A stretch of 64,000 nt of DNA from Kitasatospora kifunensis (GTDB lineage Bacteria; Actinomycetota; Actinomycetes; Streptomycetales; Streptomycetaceae): the NCBI RefSeq assembly GCF_014203855.1, contig NZ_JACHJV010000001.1, positions 5,766,001 to 5,830,000 on the forward strand, read 5' to 3'. This document shows positions 26,118-33,554 of this stretch, piece by piece. A program made the position numbers and the translations under genes. Below the pieces are notes generated by a model. The model was not told the origin of the DNA. It searched no databases and saw only the letters and a list, made by a program, of their open reading frames with translations. Every line of letters begins with the position of its first letter. Within the stretch, counting starts at the first letter, position 1.

Positions 26118-26801
26118 TCAGTGCTCGGCCGCTTCCAGTCGGCTGCAGGCGCCGATCACCGTCGAGGACTGGGTGGCGGCCGCCGCCGCGTCGCCGTCCC
26201 GGATGGCGACGAGGATGCGGTCGTGGGCGATGTAGCGCTCGGGGGAGAGCACCGGGCCGATGTCCTGGCGCAGGTGCTCCCGGGTCACCTCGCCGAGATC
26301 GGCGTAGAGCGTGGCCAGCACGTCGTTGTGGGCGGCGGCCACCACCGCCTGGTGGAAGGCGGCGTCGGCCTGCACGAAGACCTCGGCGTCGCCGCCGAAC
26401 CAGGCCTCCTCGCGTCTGGACAGGGTGGTCTCCAGCAGCGCCAGGTCCCGCTCGGTGCGCCGCTCGGCGGCCAGCGCCGCCGCCGAGGCCTCCAGCAGCG
26501 AGCGCAGCTCGGCGACCTGCTCGGGATCGGCGTCGGCGAACCGGCGGTGCATCACCCCGGCCAGCTCGCTGGTGGCCAGCACGTAGGTGCCCGAGCCCTG
26601 GCGGATGTCCAGCAGCCCGTTGTGGGCCAGTGCGCGGACCGCCTCGCGCACGGTGTTGCGGGCCACGCCCAACTGCTCGACCAGCGCGCTCTCGGTGGGG
26701 ATGCGGGAGCCGACCGGCCACTCGCCCGAGGTGATCTGGGCCCGCAGCTGGGCGATCACCTGGTCGGCCAGCGGGGTGCGCCGCGGCGAGGACAGCGTCA
26801 T
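26118..26801 (-). CDS. GntR/FadR family transcriptional regulator
   Basis: 227 residues from ATG at 26801, six bases after AAGGAG; an upstream in-frame start at 26834 is less likely. Residues 10-75 are a GntR winged helix (LADQVIAQLRAQITSGEWPVGSRIPTE, then VARNTVREAVRALAHNGLLDIRQGSGTYV). The rest is an all-helical FCD ligand domain with HRRFADADPEQVAELRSLLEA and ADAAFHQAVVAAAHND. It is divergent from an MFS exporter gene with 84 bases between. A perfect palindrome at the exporter start is a candidate operator, so it probably controls that gene and itself. Confidence 0.9.
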   Translation of the reverse strand: MTLSSPRRTPLADQVIAQLRAQITSGEWPVGSRIPTESALVEQLGVARNTVREAVRALAHNGLLDIRQGSGTYVLATSELAGVMHRRFADADPEQVAELRSLLEASAAALAAERRTERDLALLETTLSRREEAWFGGDAEVFVQADAAFHQAVVAAAHNDVLATLYADLGEVTREHLRQDIGPVLSPERYIAHDRILVAIRDGDAAAAATQSSTVIGACSRLEAAEH

Positions 26802-26876
26802 GGTGCTCCTTGGGGTGACTCGGGGTAGGACCATCTTCCCCCCAGAGAGTGGCCCAATGGCGCCGCTAATTCATCC

Positions 26877-26891
26877 CATCATTCTATGATG
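26877..26891. promoter_or_regulatory. Candidate FadR-type operator CATCATTCTATGATG
   Basis: This is a perfect 6-3-6 inverted repeat overlapping the start codons of the exporter gene. An operator here would block a near-leaderless transcript. TAATTC at 26867-26872 could be the -10. Confidence 0.5.
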
Positions 26892-28271
26892 ACGTCCATG
26901 TCCTCCGCTGTAGACGCCACGACTGAAGACGCCACGACTGAAGACGCCGCGACCAAAGACGCCGCGACCGCCGCGACCGATGCGACCGAGTCGGGCGCCG
27001 GCAGCGCAGGCTCGAGCCCGACGGCCGCCGGTCACCCCCGCGCCCGCCTGCTCGGCTGGCTGCTGGCCGCCGCGGTGGCGCTGGCCGCCGTCAACCTGCG
27101 TCCCGTCGTCACCAGCCTCGGGCCGCTGCTCCACCGGGTCCGCGACGACCTGCACATGAGCGCCACGGTGGCCGGACTGCTCACCGCCGTGCCCTCGTTC
27201 TGCTTCGCGGTCTTCGGCTTCGCGGCTCCGGCGCTGGCCCGCCGGTTCGGGCCGATCGTGGTGGTCACCGCCGGGATGGGCGCGATCACGGCCGGCGTCG
27301 CCGCCCGCTCGTTCGCCGGCGGGACGGCCGTCTTCCTGCTGCTCACCGCGCTCGCGCTGGCCGGGGTCGCGGTGGCCAACGTGCTGCTCCCGGTGGTGAT
27401 CAAGCGCTACTTCCCCGACCGGGTCGGTTCGATGATCGGCCTGTACTCGATGGCGCTGTCGGCCGGCACCGCCCTGGCGGCAGCCGTCACCGTGCCGCTG
27501 ACCAGTACGCTCGGCGGCAGCTGGCGCGTGGGGCTGGGCGTCTGGGCGCTGCTGGGCGGGCTCGGGCTGCTGCCCTGGCTGCTGACCCTGCTGCTGCGCC
27601 GCGCCGGGCGCTCGGGCGCCGGGTCTGCGGGCGGGACGTCGGCGGGTGCGGGTGCGGGTGCGGGTGCGCAGGCGGGTACGGGTGACCGGCTGGCGATCAC
27701 GCGGAGCAGGACCGCCTGGGCGCTGGGCTGCTTCTTCGGTCTGCAGGCCACCGGCGCCTACGCCGTGATGGGCTGGCTCCCGCAGATCTTCCAGGACGCC
27801 GGGGTGAGCACCGGTACCTCGGGCGTGCTGCTGGCGCTCACCATGGCGATCGGGGTGCCGGTCTCCTTCGTGCTGCCCAACTGGGCCGCCCGGCGCGGCG
27901 ATCAGCGGATCTTCGTGGTGGGACTGGCCGGCTGCGGGATCGTCGCCTACCTGGGCCTGGCGCTCGCGCCGGTCGGCGGGGCGTGGCTGTGGGCGGTGCT
28001 GCTTGGCCTGTCCAACTGCGCCTTCCCGCTGACCTTGACAATGATCGGCCTGCGGGCGCGGACCAGCGGCGGGGTGGCGCAGCTGTCCGCCTTCGCACAG
28101 GGGATCGGCTACCTGATCTCCATCCCGGGGCCGATCCTGGTCGGCACGCTCTACCAGCGCACCAACGGCTGGTACCTGCCGCTCGCCTTTCTGACCGTGC
28201 TGCTGGTGCCGCAGGTGCTGATCGGCCTGCGCGCGGCCCGGGCCAGGCACATCGAGGACGAGGTCGGGTAG
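26886..28271 (+). CDS. MFS transporter, CynX/NimT type
   Basis: 461 residues, about 12 membrane helices after a charged 50-residue N-terminal extension. AAAVALAAVNLRPVVTSLGPLL and VRDDLHMSATVAGLLTAVPSF are the signature of the CynX/NimT (cyanate/nitroimidazole) MFS group. Residues 11-30 come from a 15-base DNA repeat (26916-26960) giving ATTED units. Start is uncertain: ATGs at 26886, 26889 and 26898 all lack a ribosome site. Divergent from the FadR-type regulator, which probably senses its cargo. Substrate unknown. Confidence 0.85.
   Translation: MMTSMSSAVDATTEDATTEDAATKDAATAATDATESGAGSAGSSPTAAGHPRARLLGWLLAAAVALAAVNLRPVVTSLGPLLHRVRDDLHMSATVAGLLTAVPSFCFAVFGFAAPALARRFGPIVVVTAGMGAITAGVAARSFAGGTAVFLLLTALALAGVAVANVLLPVVIKRYFPDRVGSMIGLYSMALSAGTALAAAVTVPLTSTLGGSWRVGLGVWALLGGLGLLPWLLTLLLRRAGRSGAGSAGGTSAGAGAGAGAQAGTGDRLAITRSRTAWALGCFFGLQATGAYAVMGWLPQIFQDAGVSTGTSGVLLALTMAIGVPVSFVLPNWAARRGDQRIFVVGLAGCGIVAYLGLALAPVGGAWLWAVLLGLSNCAFPLTLTMIGLRARTSGGVAQLSAFAQGIGYLISIPGPILVGTLYQRTNGWYLPLAFLTVLLVPQVLIGLRAARARHIEDEVG
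26916..26960 (+). repeat. 15 bp in-frame tandem repeat in the MFS N-terminus
   Basis: GCCACGACTGAAGAC occurs twice without change and a third time with changes, followed by shorter GCCGCGACC units. It encodes ATTED/ATKD units ahead of the first membrane helix and looks dispensable. Confidence 0.85.
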
Positions 28272-28296
28272 GACGGACCGGTCGGGCGGGGTGCTC

Positions 28297-28356
28297 CTCT
28301 TGGTCCGACCCCGCCGCTCTTGGCCCGACCCCGCCCTTCTTGGTCCGACCCCGCCG
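28297..28356 (+). repeat. Three-copy 20 bp tandem repeat after the MFS gene
   Basis: CTCTTGGTCCGACCCCGCCG is repeated at 28297, 28317 and 28337 with one or two changes per copy. It starts 26 bases after the transporter stop and ends before the promoter of the next small gene. Confidence 0.88.
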
Positions 28357-28391
28357 CCTTCTCGATCGGGAACGGGTGCGACACTCTGGCC

Positions 28392-28514
28392 ATGCCCGTT
28401 CTCGAACCCAACCCCACTGACGGCCGCAAGAAGCTGCTGCTGGTCTTCGCGGCGATCATCGGCATCGTCGTGCTGATCTCGATCATCGCGACGATCGCCC
28501 AGTCGATGGGCTGA
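28392..28514 (+). CDS. 40-residue single-pass membrane protein (transporter-associated type)
   Basis: The product MPVLEPNPTDGRKK followed by LLLVFAAIIGIVVLISIIATIAQ and a short end is one basic-flanked membrane helix. It resembles a family of about 40-residue streptomycete proteins named after SGM_5486 and described as transporter-associated; this match is from memory of the pattern. GACACT lies six bases before the ATG and there is no ribosome site, so the mRNA is probably leaderless. It follows the MFS exporter and may be its partner. Confidence 0.6.
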   Translation: MPVLEPNPTDGRKKLLLVFAAIIGIVVLISIIATIAQSMG

Positions 28515-28538
28515 GCGGTCCCACTGGCGGACCCTCCG

Positions 28539-28560
28539 GCCCGCTACCGGGCGGGGTTTT
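28539..28560 (+). terminator. Possible intrinsic terminator before sixA
   Basis: GCCCG-CTAC-CGGGC is followed by GGGGTTTT, one of the few hairpins here with a T-run. It ends the transcript of the small membrane protein. Confidence 0.5.
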
Positions 28561-28576
28561 CTGCGAAGCTTTTCCA

Positions 28577-29104
28577 ATGAGCGTCAACGCGTCCCGCAGG
28601 ATCATCGTGCTCCGACACGCCAAGGCCGACTGGCCGGAGGTGAACGACCACGAGCGCCCGCTCGCCGACCGCGGTCGGCACCAGGCGCCCGCCGCCGGTC
28701 GATGGCTGACCGACTCGGGGATCAACCCCGACTACGTGCTCTGCTCCAGCTCGGTGCGTACCCGGGAGACCTGGAAGCTGGCCGCGCACGAGCTGCCCAA
28801 GCGGGCGCGCAGGACGGTCTTCGAGGACCGGATCTACGACGCGACCGCCGGCGAGATCATCGAGGTGCTCCAGGAGACCCCGGACGAGTTCGTGGACGTC
28901 CTCCTGGTGGGTCACAACCCCGGGGTGCAGAACCTGAGCGAGGTGCTGGCCGGGGACGGGAGCATCCGCGATGAGCTGGCCCAGCTGCGGCAGGGCGGCT
29001 TTCCCACGGCCGGGATCGTGGTGCTGACCTTCGAGGGGACCTGGAAGGACGTCGAGCCGGGCGTGGCCAGGCTGGTCTCGTACTTCGCACCGCCGCAGGA
29101 CTGA
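28577..29104 (+). CDS. SixA-type phosphohistidine phosphatase
   Basis: 175 residues. The histidine phosphatase motif IIVLRHAKADW (Arg13-His14) marks SixA rather than the RHG form of mutases. CSSSVRTRETW supplies the second arginine and VLLVGHNPGVQNL the second catalytic histidine. SixA enzymes remove phosphate from His residues of signalling proteins; here the target is unknown. It stands alone between two terminators. Confidence 0.85.
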   Translation: MSVNASRRIIVLRHAKADWPEVNDHERPLADRGRHQAPAAGRWLTDSGINPDYVLCSSSVRTRETWKLAAHELPKRARRTVFEDRIYDATAGEIIEVLQETPDEFVDVLLVGHNPGVQNLSEVLAGDGSIRDELAQLRQGGFPTAGIVVLTFEGTWKDVEPGVARLVSYFAPPQD

Positions 29105-29129
29105 CGGGGCGGTCGTCGGTCTGAGGCGG

Positions 29130-29161
29130 GCGGGCCCGGTACCTTCGGGTACCGGGCCCGC
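29130..29161 (+). terminator. Perfect 14-base-pair hairpin with TTCG loop
   Basis: GCGGGCCCGGTACC-TTCG-GGTACCGGGCCCGC lies between the convergent sixA-like and serB genes and can end transcription from both sides. The UUCG tetraloop adds stability. Confidence 0.85.
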
Positions 29162-29190
29162 TCCCGTAGCGCTCGGTGCGGCGAGAGCGC

Positions 29191-30459
29191 TCAGTGCGGC
29201 GAGGCGCCGTGCTCCTCGTACTCCGGCGGGGTGCCGTGCAGTTCGTCGGCGGCCTCCACCTCGTCGCGGGTGATCCCCAGCAGGTAGAGCACGGTGTCCA
29301 GGAACGGCACGTTGACCGCGGTGTCGGCGGCCTCCCTGACCACCGGCTTGGCGTTGAAGGCCACCCCGAGCCCGGCGGTGTTCAGCATGTCGAGGTCGTT
29401 GGCGCCGTCGCCGATCGCCACCGTCTGTTCCAGCGGCACCCGAGCCTGCTCGGCGAACCTGGTCAGCCAGCGCGCCTTGCCGGCCCGGTCCACGATCTCG
29501 CCGGTGACCCGACCGGTGAACCGTCCGTCGGCCACCTCCAGGGTGTTGGCGGCCGCGAAGTCCAGCCCGAGCAGCTCCACCAGGTAGTCGGTGACCTGGG
29601 TGAACCCGCCGGAGACGATCCCCACCTGATAGCCCAGGCGCTGGAGGGTGCGGATCAGGGTGCGCGCCCCCGGCGTGAGCCGGACCTCGGAGCGGACCTT
29701 CTCCACCACCCCCGCGTCCAGCCCCGCCAGCAGCTTCACCCGGGCCCGCAGCGACTCGGCGAAGTCCAGCTCGCCGCGCATCGCCGCCGCCGTCACCTCG
29801 GCCACCTCGGCCTCGCAGCCCGCGTGGGCGGCGAAGAGCTCGATCACCTCGTCCTGGATCAGCGTGGAGTCCACGTCCATCACCACCAGGCGCTTGGCGC
29901 GGCGCTCCAGACCGGCCGAGACCACCGCGATGTCCACCCGCTGCGCGGCCGCCTCCAGGGCGAGCGCCGCCCGCAGCCGCTCGGTGGCCACACCCGACAC
30001 CGCCAGCTCCACCGCGGTCACCGGGTACTTGGCCAGTCGGAACACCCGGTCGATGTTGCCGCCCTCGGCGGTCACCTGGCGGGTCAGGGCCGAGACGGCG
30101 GCGGCGGTCAGCGGATGGCCGAGCACGGTGACGTGCGAACGCCCCTCGGCGCGCGGCCGGTTGTCGCCGGTACCGGAGATGATCTCGGCCTGGAGCCGCT
30201 GCTCCTCGGCCCAGCGGTGCACGGTGGCGCGCAGCGCGCCCTCGGCACCCGGCGCGCCACCGGTCGGCGGGGTGATCAGTGCACAGAGAGTTATCCGGCC
30301 CCGGGTGACCACCTGTTCGATGTCGATCACGTCGACGTCGAACTCGGCCAGCGTGGCGAAGAGTCCAGTGGTGATGCCCGGGCGGTCCTTGCCGAACACC
30401 TTGACCAGCAGAGTGCGCTTGTCGTCGGCGGTCCGGGGCTGCGGGGGTGTGGTGTTCAT
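29191..30459 (-). CDS. serB: Phosphoserine phosphatase SerB with N-terminal ACT domains
   Basis: 422 residues from ATG at 30459. Residues 15-170 are ACT-like regulatory domains (LLVKVFGKDRPGITTGLFATLAEF, then SHVTVLGHPLTAAAVSALTRQV). The HAD domain has motif I VVMDVDSTLIQDEVIELFA (about 192-210), motif II GIVSGGFTQV and motif III/IV AIGDGANDLDML. It makes serine from phosphoserine. The ACT layout matches actinobacterial SerB2 proteins, where serine can bind as an inhibitor. Convergent with sixA. Confidence 0.92.
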   Translation of the reverse strand: MNTTPPQPRTADDKRTLLVKVFGKDRPGITTGLFATLAEFDVDVIDIEQVVTRGRITLCALITPPTGGAPGAEGALRATVHRWAEEQRLQAEIISGTGDNRPRAEGRSHVTVLGHPLTAAAVSALTRQVTAEGGNIDRVFRLAKYPVTAVELAVSGVATERLRAALALEAAAQRVDIAVVSAGLERRAKRLVVMDVDSTLIQDEVIELFAAHAGCEAEVAEVTAAAMRGELDFAESLRARVKLLAGLDAGVVEKVRSEVRLTPGARTLIRTLQRLGYQVGIVSGGFTQVTDYLVELLGLDFAAANTLEVADGRFTGRVTGEIVDRAGKARWLTRFAEQARVPLEQTVAIGDGANDLDMLNTAGLGVAFNAKPVVREAADTAVNVPFLDTVLYLLGITRDEVEAADELHGTPPEYEEHGASPH

Positions 30460-30744
30460 GGTACCGACCACGCTACCGGGCCCGGTCGGGCCGGCCGGTC
30501 CGCGTCCGTTCCGTGGACGCCGTGTGCGCACCTTGGATCGCTCCGATGGACCCGCTGTCACCAGGAAACCCGGGCTGTCACCAGGGGAACCTGGGAACGT
30601 TGCCGCCTGGTCACAGTCGGCGGGGGCGACTTTTCGCCCCCCGGGCCGAGCTGGAATGATTACCCCCCGTCAGACGCGTTATTCCTCACCCTCCCCGCTC
30701 ACGGGGACGCCAACGGGGGACCGAGAGAGCGGGGCAGGCGGACA
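30460..30744. promoter_or_regulatory. Divergent region with three copies of CTGTCACCAGG
   Basis: CTGTCACCAGG occurs at 30555-30565 and 30575-30585 (20 bases apart, about two helical turns). An inverted copy with one change, CCTGGTCACAG, lies at 30606-30616. A perfect 8-base hairpin, GGGGGCGA and TCGCCCCC, follows at 30622-30641. The spacing suggests binding of one regulator along one DNA face between serB and the FHA-ABC gene. Confidence 0.5.
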
Positions 30745-33384
30745 GTGCCGCAACTCGTACTAGAGATCAACGGGCAGCAACGGACCCTCGAACCGGGGCG
30801 TGCCTACACCATCGGACGGGACCCGCAGGCGGACTTCCGGTTCGATGACGCCAGGGTCTCCTGGCGGCACGCCACCATTTCGTTCACGGGCGCCGCCTGG
30901 CAGCTGGAGGACCACGGCAGCACCAACGGCACCTGGATCGGCGGCGCGCGCACCCTGCACGCGCAGCTGGCGGCCGGCACGGTGCTGCACCTGGGCAACG
31001 GCGAGAACGGGCCGCGCCTGGTCTTCTCGGCGCCGGCCGCCGCTCCGGTGCCCGCGCAGCAGGCCGCTCCGGTGCAGGCGCCGGTACAGGCGGGAGTGCA
31101 GGCGGCACCGATGCACGGTGCGCCGCCGCAGTGGCAGGGCGGGCCGCAGGCTCAGCCGCAGTCCTATCAGCGGCCGCCGGCCCAGCAGCATGGGTACCAG
31201 CCGCCGGCTCAGCAGCAGGGGCAGCCCTACCCGCAGCAGGGCTACCAGCAGCAGCCGCCCGCCTTCCCTCAGCAGCAGGCCTTCGGGCAGCAGGCGGCTC
31301 ACCAGGCGGCTGCGCAGGTCGCTCAGCAGGGTGGGCAGCAGCAGCAGTTCGCCGATGCCCAGGGCCTGGGCGAGCGCAACCCCACGATGATCCGCAACCT
31401 CACCGCGGGCATGCGGATCGTGCGGATCGGTCGCGCCCTCGACAACGACGTCGTCGTCTCCGACCTCCAGGTCTCCCGCCACCACGCCGAGCTGCGCCAA
31501 CTGCCCGACGGCCGCTACGAGATCGTCGACCTCGGCTCGCACAACGGCATCTTCGTCAACGGCATGCCCGCGCAGCGTCAGCTGCTCGGCCCGCAGGACC
31601 GCCTGACGGTGGGCCACTCCTCCTTCCAGCTGGTCGGCGACCAGCTGCAGGAGTTCATCGACAACGGCCCGGTCTCCTTCTCCGCCCACCACCTGACCGT
31701 CGAGGTCGAGCACAAGGGCGGCAAGAAGATCCTGCTCAACGACGTGAGCTTCGGCGTGCCGGAGAAGTCGCTGGTCGCCGTGATCGGCCCGTCCGGCTCC
31801 GGCAAGTCCACGCTGCTGCGCGCGCTGACCGGCTACCGCCCCGCCGACCGCGGCGAGGTGCTCTACGACGGCCGCAACCTCTACAAGCAGTTCGCCGAGC
31901 TGCGCCAGCGCATCGGCCTGGTGCCGCAGTCGGAGATCCTGCACAAGGAGCTCACCGTCCGCACCGGTCTGAAGTACGCGGCCCGGCTGCGCTTCCCCGG
32001 TGACACCGAGCCCGCCGAGCGGCAGCGCCGGATCGACGAGGTGCTCTACGAGCTGCGGCTGGACCAGCGCGCCGACAACCGGATCACCGCGCTCTCCGGT
32101 GGCCAGCAGAAGCGCGTCTCGGTCGCGTTGGAGCTGCTCACCAAGCCTTCGCTGATCTTCCTGGACGAGCCCACCTCGGGCCTGGACCCGGGCATGGACC
32201 GCGAGGTCATGCAGATGCTGCGGGGCCTGGCCGACGACGGCCGGACCATCCTGGTGGTCACCCACTCGGTGGCCGAACTCGCGCTCTGCGACCGCCTGTT
32301 GGTGATGGCACCGGGTGGCTCGGTGGCCTACTTCGGCCCGCCGGACGAGGCGCTGCACTTCTTCGGCTACGAGACCTGGGCGGACGTCTTCCAGGCCTTC
32401 GAGAACTACCCCGAGCACGACTGGGCGGGCCGCTACCGCGGTTCGGTGCACTTCCAGCAGTACTCGGCCGAGGTGGCCGCCGTCTCGGTGCAGCACGCGC
32501 CGGTCAACCACCAGCCGGTCCAGTTGACCAAGCCGCAGAGCTGGGGCTCCCAGCTGTGGACGCTGATCCGCCGCTACCTGTCGGTGATCGCCTCCGACCG
32601 TGGCTTCCTGGCGCTGTCGGTGCTGCTGCCCGCGGTGCTCGGCGTGGTCTCCACGGTGGTTCCGGCCACCCACGGCCTGCGGCCCAACCCGCAGGGCGGC
32701 TCCAACAACGCGGCCGGCACCATCATGCTGGTGCTCGCGATCGGGGCCTGCTTCTCCGGGGCGGCCAACTCGGTCCGTGAGTTGATCAAGGAACGGGCGA
32801 TCTACGAACGAGAACGTGCCACCGGCCTGTCCCGGTCCGCGTACCTGATGTCGAAGATCATCGTGCTCGGCATCTTCAGCGTGCTGCAGGGTGCGATCAT
32901 CGCCGGGGTCGGCTTCTCCACCCGGGCGCTGCCCACCCAGGGCCTGATCTTCAAGAACGCGCCCGCCATCGAGATGGCGATCGGCATCATCCTGCTGAGC
33001 TTCGCCTCGATGATGTTCGGCCTGGTGATCTCGGCCCTGGTGAAGACCGCCGAGAAGACCATGCCGCTGCTGGTGATGTTCGCGATCATCCAGGTGGTCT
33101 TCACCGGCTGCCTCTTCCAGCTCTTCGACAAGGCCGGGCTGGCCCAGTTCGCCTGGCTGATGCCGGCCCGCTGGGGCGTCGCGGTGGTCGGCACCACGCT
33201 CGACCTCGGCCACCTGATGATCCTCGACCCCGCGCACATGAACGAGCACGACGGCCTGTGGAAGCACAGCGTGCTGCAGTGGTCGATCGACTCGGCGATG
33301 CTCGTGGTCATCTCCACCGCGCTGGCCTTCCTGGTGCTGCGGCTGCTGCGGCGGCACGAGCCGGAGGTCATGCAGAAGGGCTGA
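30745..33384 (+). CDS. Double-FHA ABC transporter (ATPase and permease in one chain)
   Basis: 879 residues from GTG at 30745, giving the family start PQLVLEINGQQRTLEPG; longer frames overlap serB. FHA1 (1-95: TIGRDPQADFRF, VSWRHATI, DHGSTNGTW), a Gln/Pro-rich linker (about 100-210), FHA2 (about 222-300: IGRALDNDVVVSD, VSRHHAEL, LGSHNGIFVNG), an ATPase (Walker A GPSGSGKST about 348, LSGGQQKRVSVALELL, Walker B LIFLDEPTSGLD) and an ABC2-type permease (about 605-870, six helices). Both FHA domains keep the Arg, Ser-Arg-His and Asn-Gly residues that bind phosphothreonine. This suggests an exporter gated by Ser/Thr kinases. Cargo unknown; the half-transporter must dimerise. Confidence 0.88.
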   Translation: MPQLVLEINGQQRTLEPGRAYTIGRDPQADFRFDDARVSWRHATISFTGAAWQLEDHGSTNGTWIGGARTLHAQLAAGTVLHLGNGENGPRLVFSAPAAAPVPAQQAAPVQAPVQAGVQAAPMHGAPPQWQGGPQAQPQSYQRPPAQQHGYQPPAQQQGQPYPQQGYQQQPPAFPQQQAFGQQAAHQAAAQVAQQGGQQQQFADAQGLGERNPTMIRNLTAGMRIVRIGRALDNDVVVSDLQVSRHHAELRQLPDGRYEIVDLGSHNGIFVNGMPAQRQLLGPQDRLTVGHSSFQLVGDQLQEFIDNGPVSFSAHHLTVEVEHKGGKKILLNDVSFGVPEKSLVAVIGPSGSGKSTLLRALTGYRPADRGEVLYDGRNLYKQFAELRQRIGLVPQSEILHKELTVRTGLKYAARLRFPGDTEPAERQRRIDEVLYELRLDQRADNRITALSGGQQKRVSVALELLTKPSLIFLDEPTSGLDPGMDREVMQMLRGLADDGRTILVVTHSVAELALCDRLLVMAPGGSVAYFGPPDEALHFFGYETWADVFQAFENYPEHDWAGRYRGSVHFQQYSAEVAAVSVQHAPVNHQPVQLTKPQSWGSQLWTLIRRYLSVIASDRGFLALSVLLPAVLGVVSTVVPATHGLRPNPQGGSNNAAGTIMLVLAIGACFSGAANSVRELIKERAIYERERATGLSRSAYLMSKIIVLGIFSVLQGAIIAGVGFSTRALPTQGLIFKNAPAIEMAIGIILLSFASMMFGLVISALVKTAEKTMPLLVMFAIIQVVFTGCLFQLFDKAGLAQFAWLMPARWGVAVVGTTLDLGHLMILDPAHMNEHDGLWKHSVLQWSIDSAMLVVISTALAFLVLRLLRRHEPEVMQKG

Positions 33385-33464
33385 CGGTTCTTCGCTGACG
33401 GTTCTTCGCTGACGGCTCTTCGTCGGCGGTTCTTCGTCGGCGGTTCTTCGCTGACAGTTCTTCA
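33381..33464 (+). repeat. Six-copy 14 bp tandem repeat at the FHA-ABC stop codon
   Basis: CTGACGGTTCTTCG and variants occur head to tail from 33381. The stop TGA (33382-33384) lies in the first copy. Copies 4 and 5 share TCGGCGGTTCTTCG, indicating later duplication of a variant pair. Confidence 0.9.
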
Positions 33465-33486
33465 TCGTTGCCCAATCGCTGGTCAG

Positions 33487-33520
33487 GCGGGCGGTACCCC
33501 GAACAAGGGGTACCGCCCGC
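33487..33520 (+). terminator. Perfect 14-base-pair hairpin before the HTH-MurA gene
   Basis: GCGGGCGGTACCCC-GAACAA-GGGGTACCGCCCGC is a likely terminator for the FHA-ABC gene. It abuts the palindrome of the next promoter. Confidence 0.8.
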
Positions 33521-33525
33521 GCTCG

Positions 33526-33543
33526 TATCTCATAGGTGAGATA
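33526..33543. promoter_or_regulatory. Perfect palindrome TATCTCATAGGTGAGATA, candidate operator of the HTH-MurA gene
   Basis: The 7-4-7 inverted repeat is AT-rich in a GC-rich setting. It sits between the expected -35 position and the -10 element TATCGT (33542-33547), which is seven bases before the ATG. A bound repressor would cover the promoter. The gene's own Cro/C1-type HTH makes autoregulation the simplest reading. Confidence 0.65.
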
Positions 33544-33554
33544 TCGTCTCGCCC

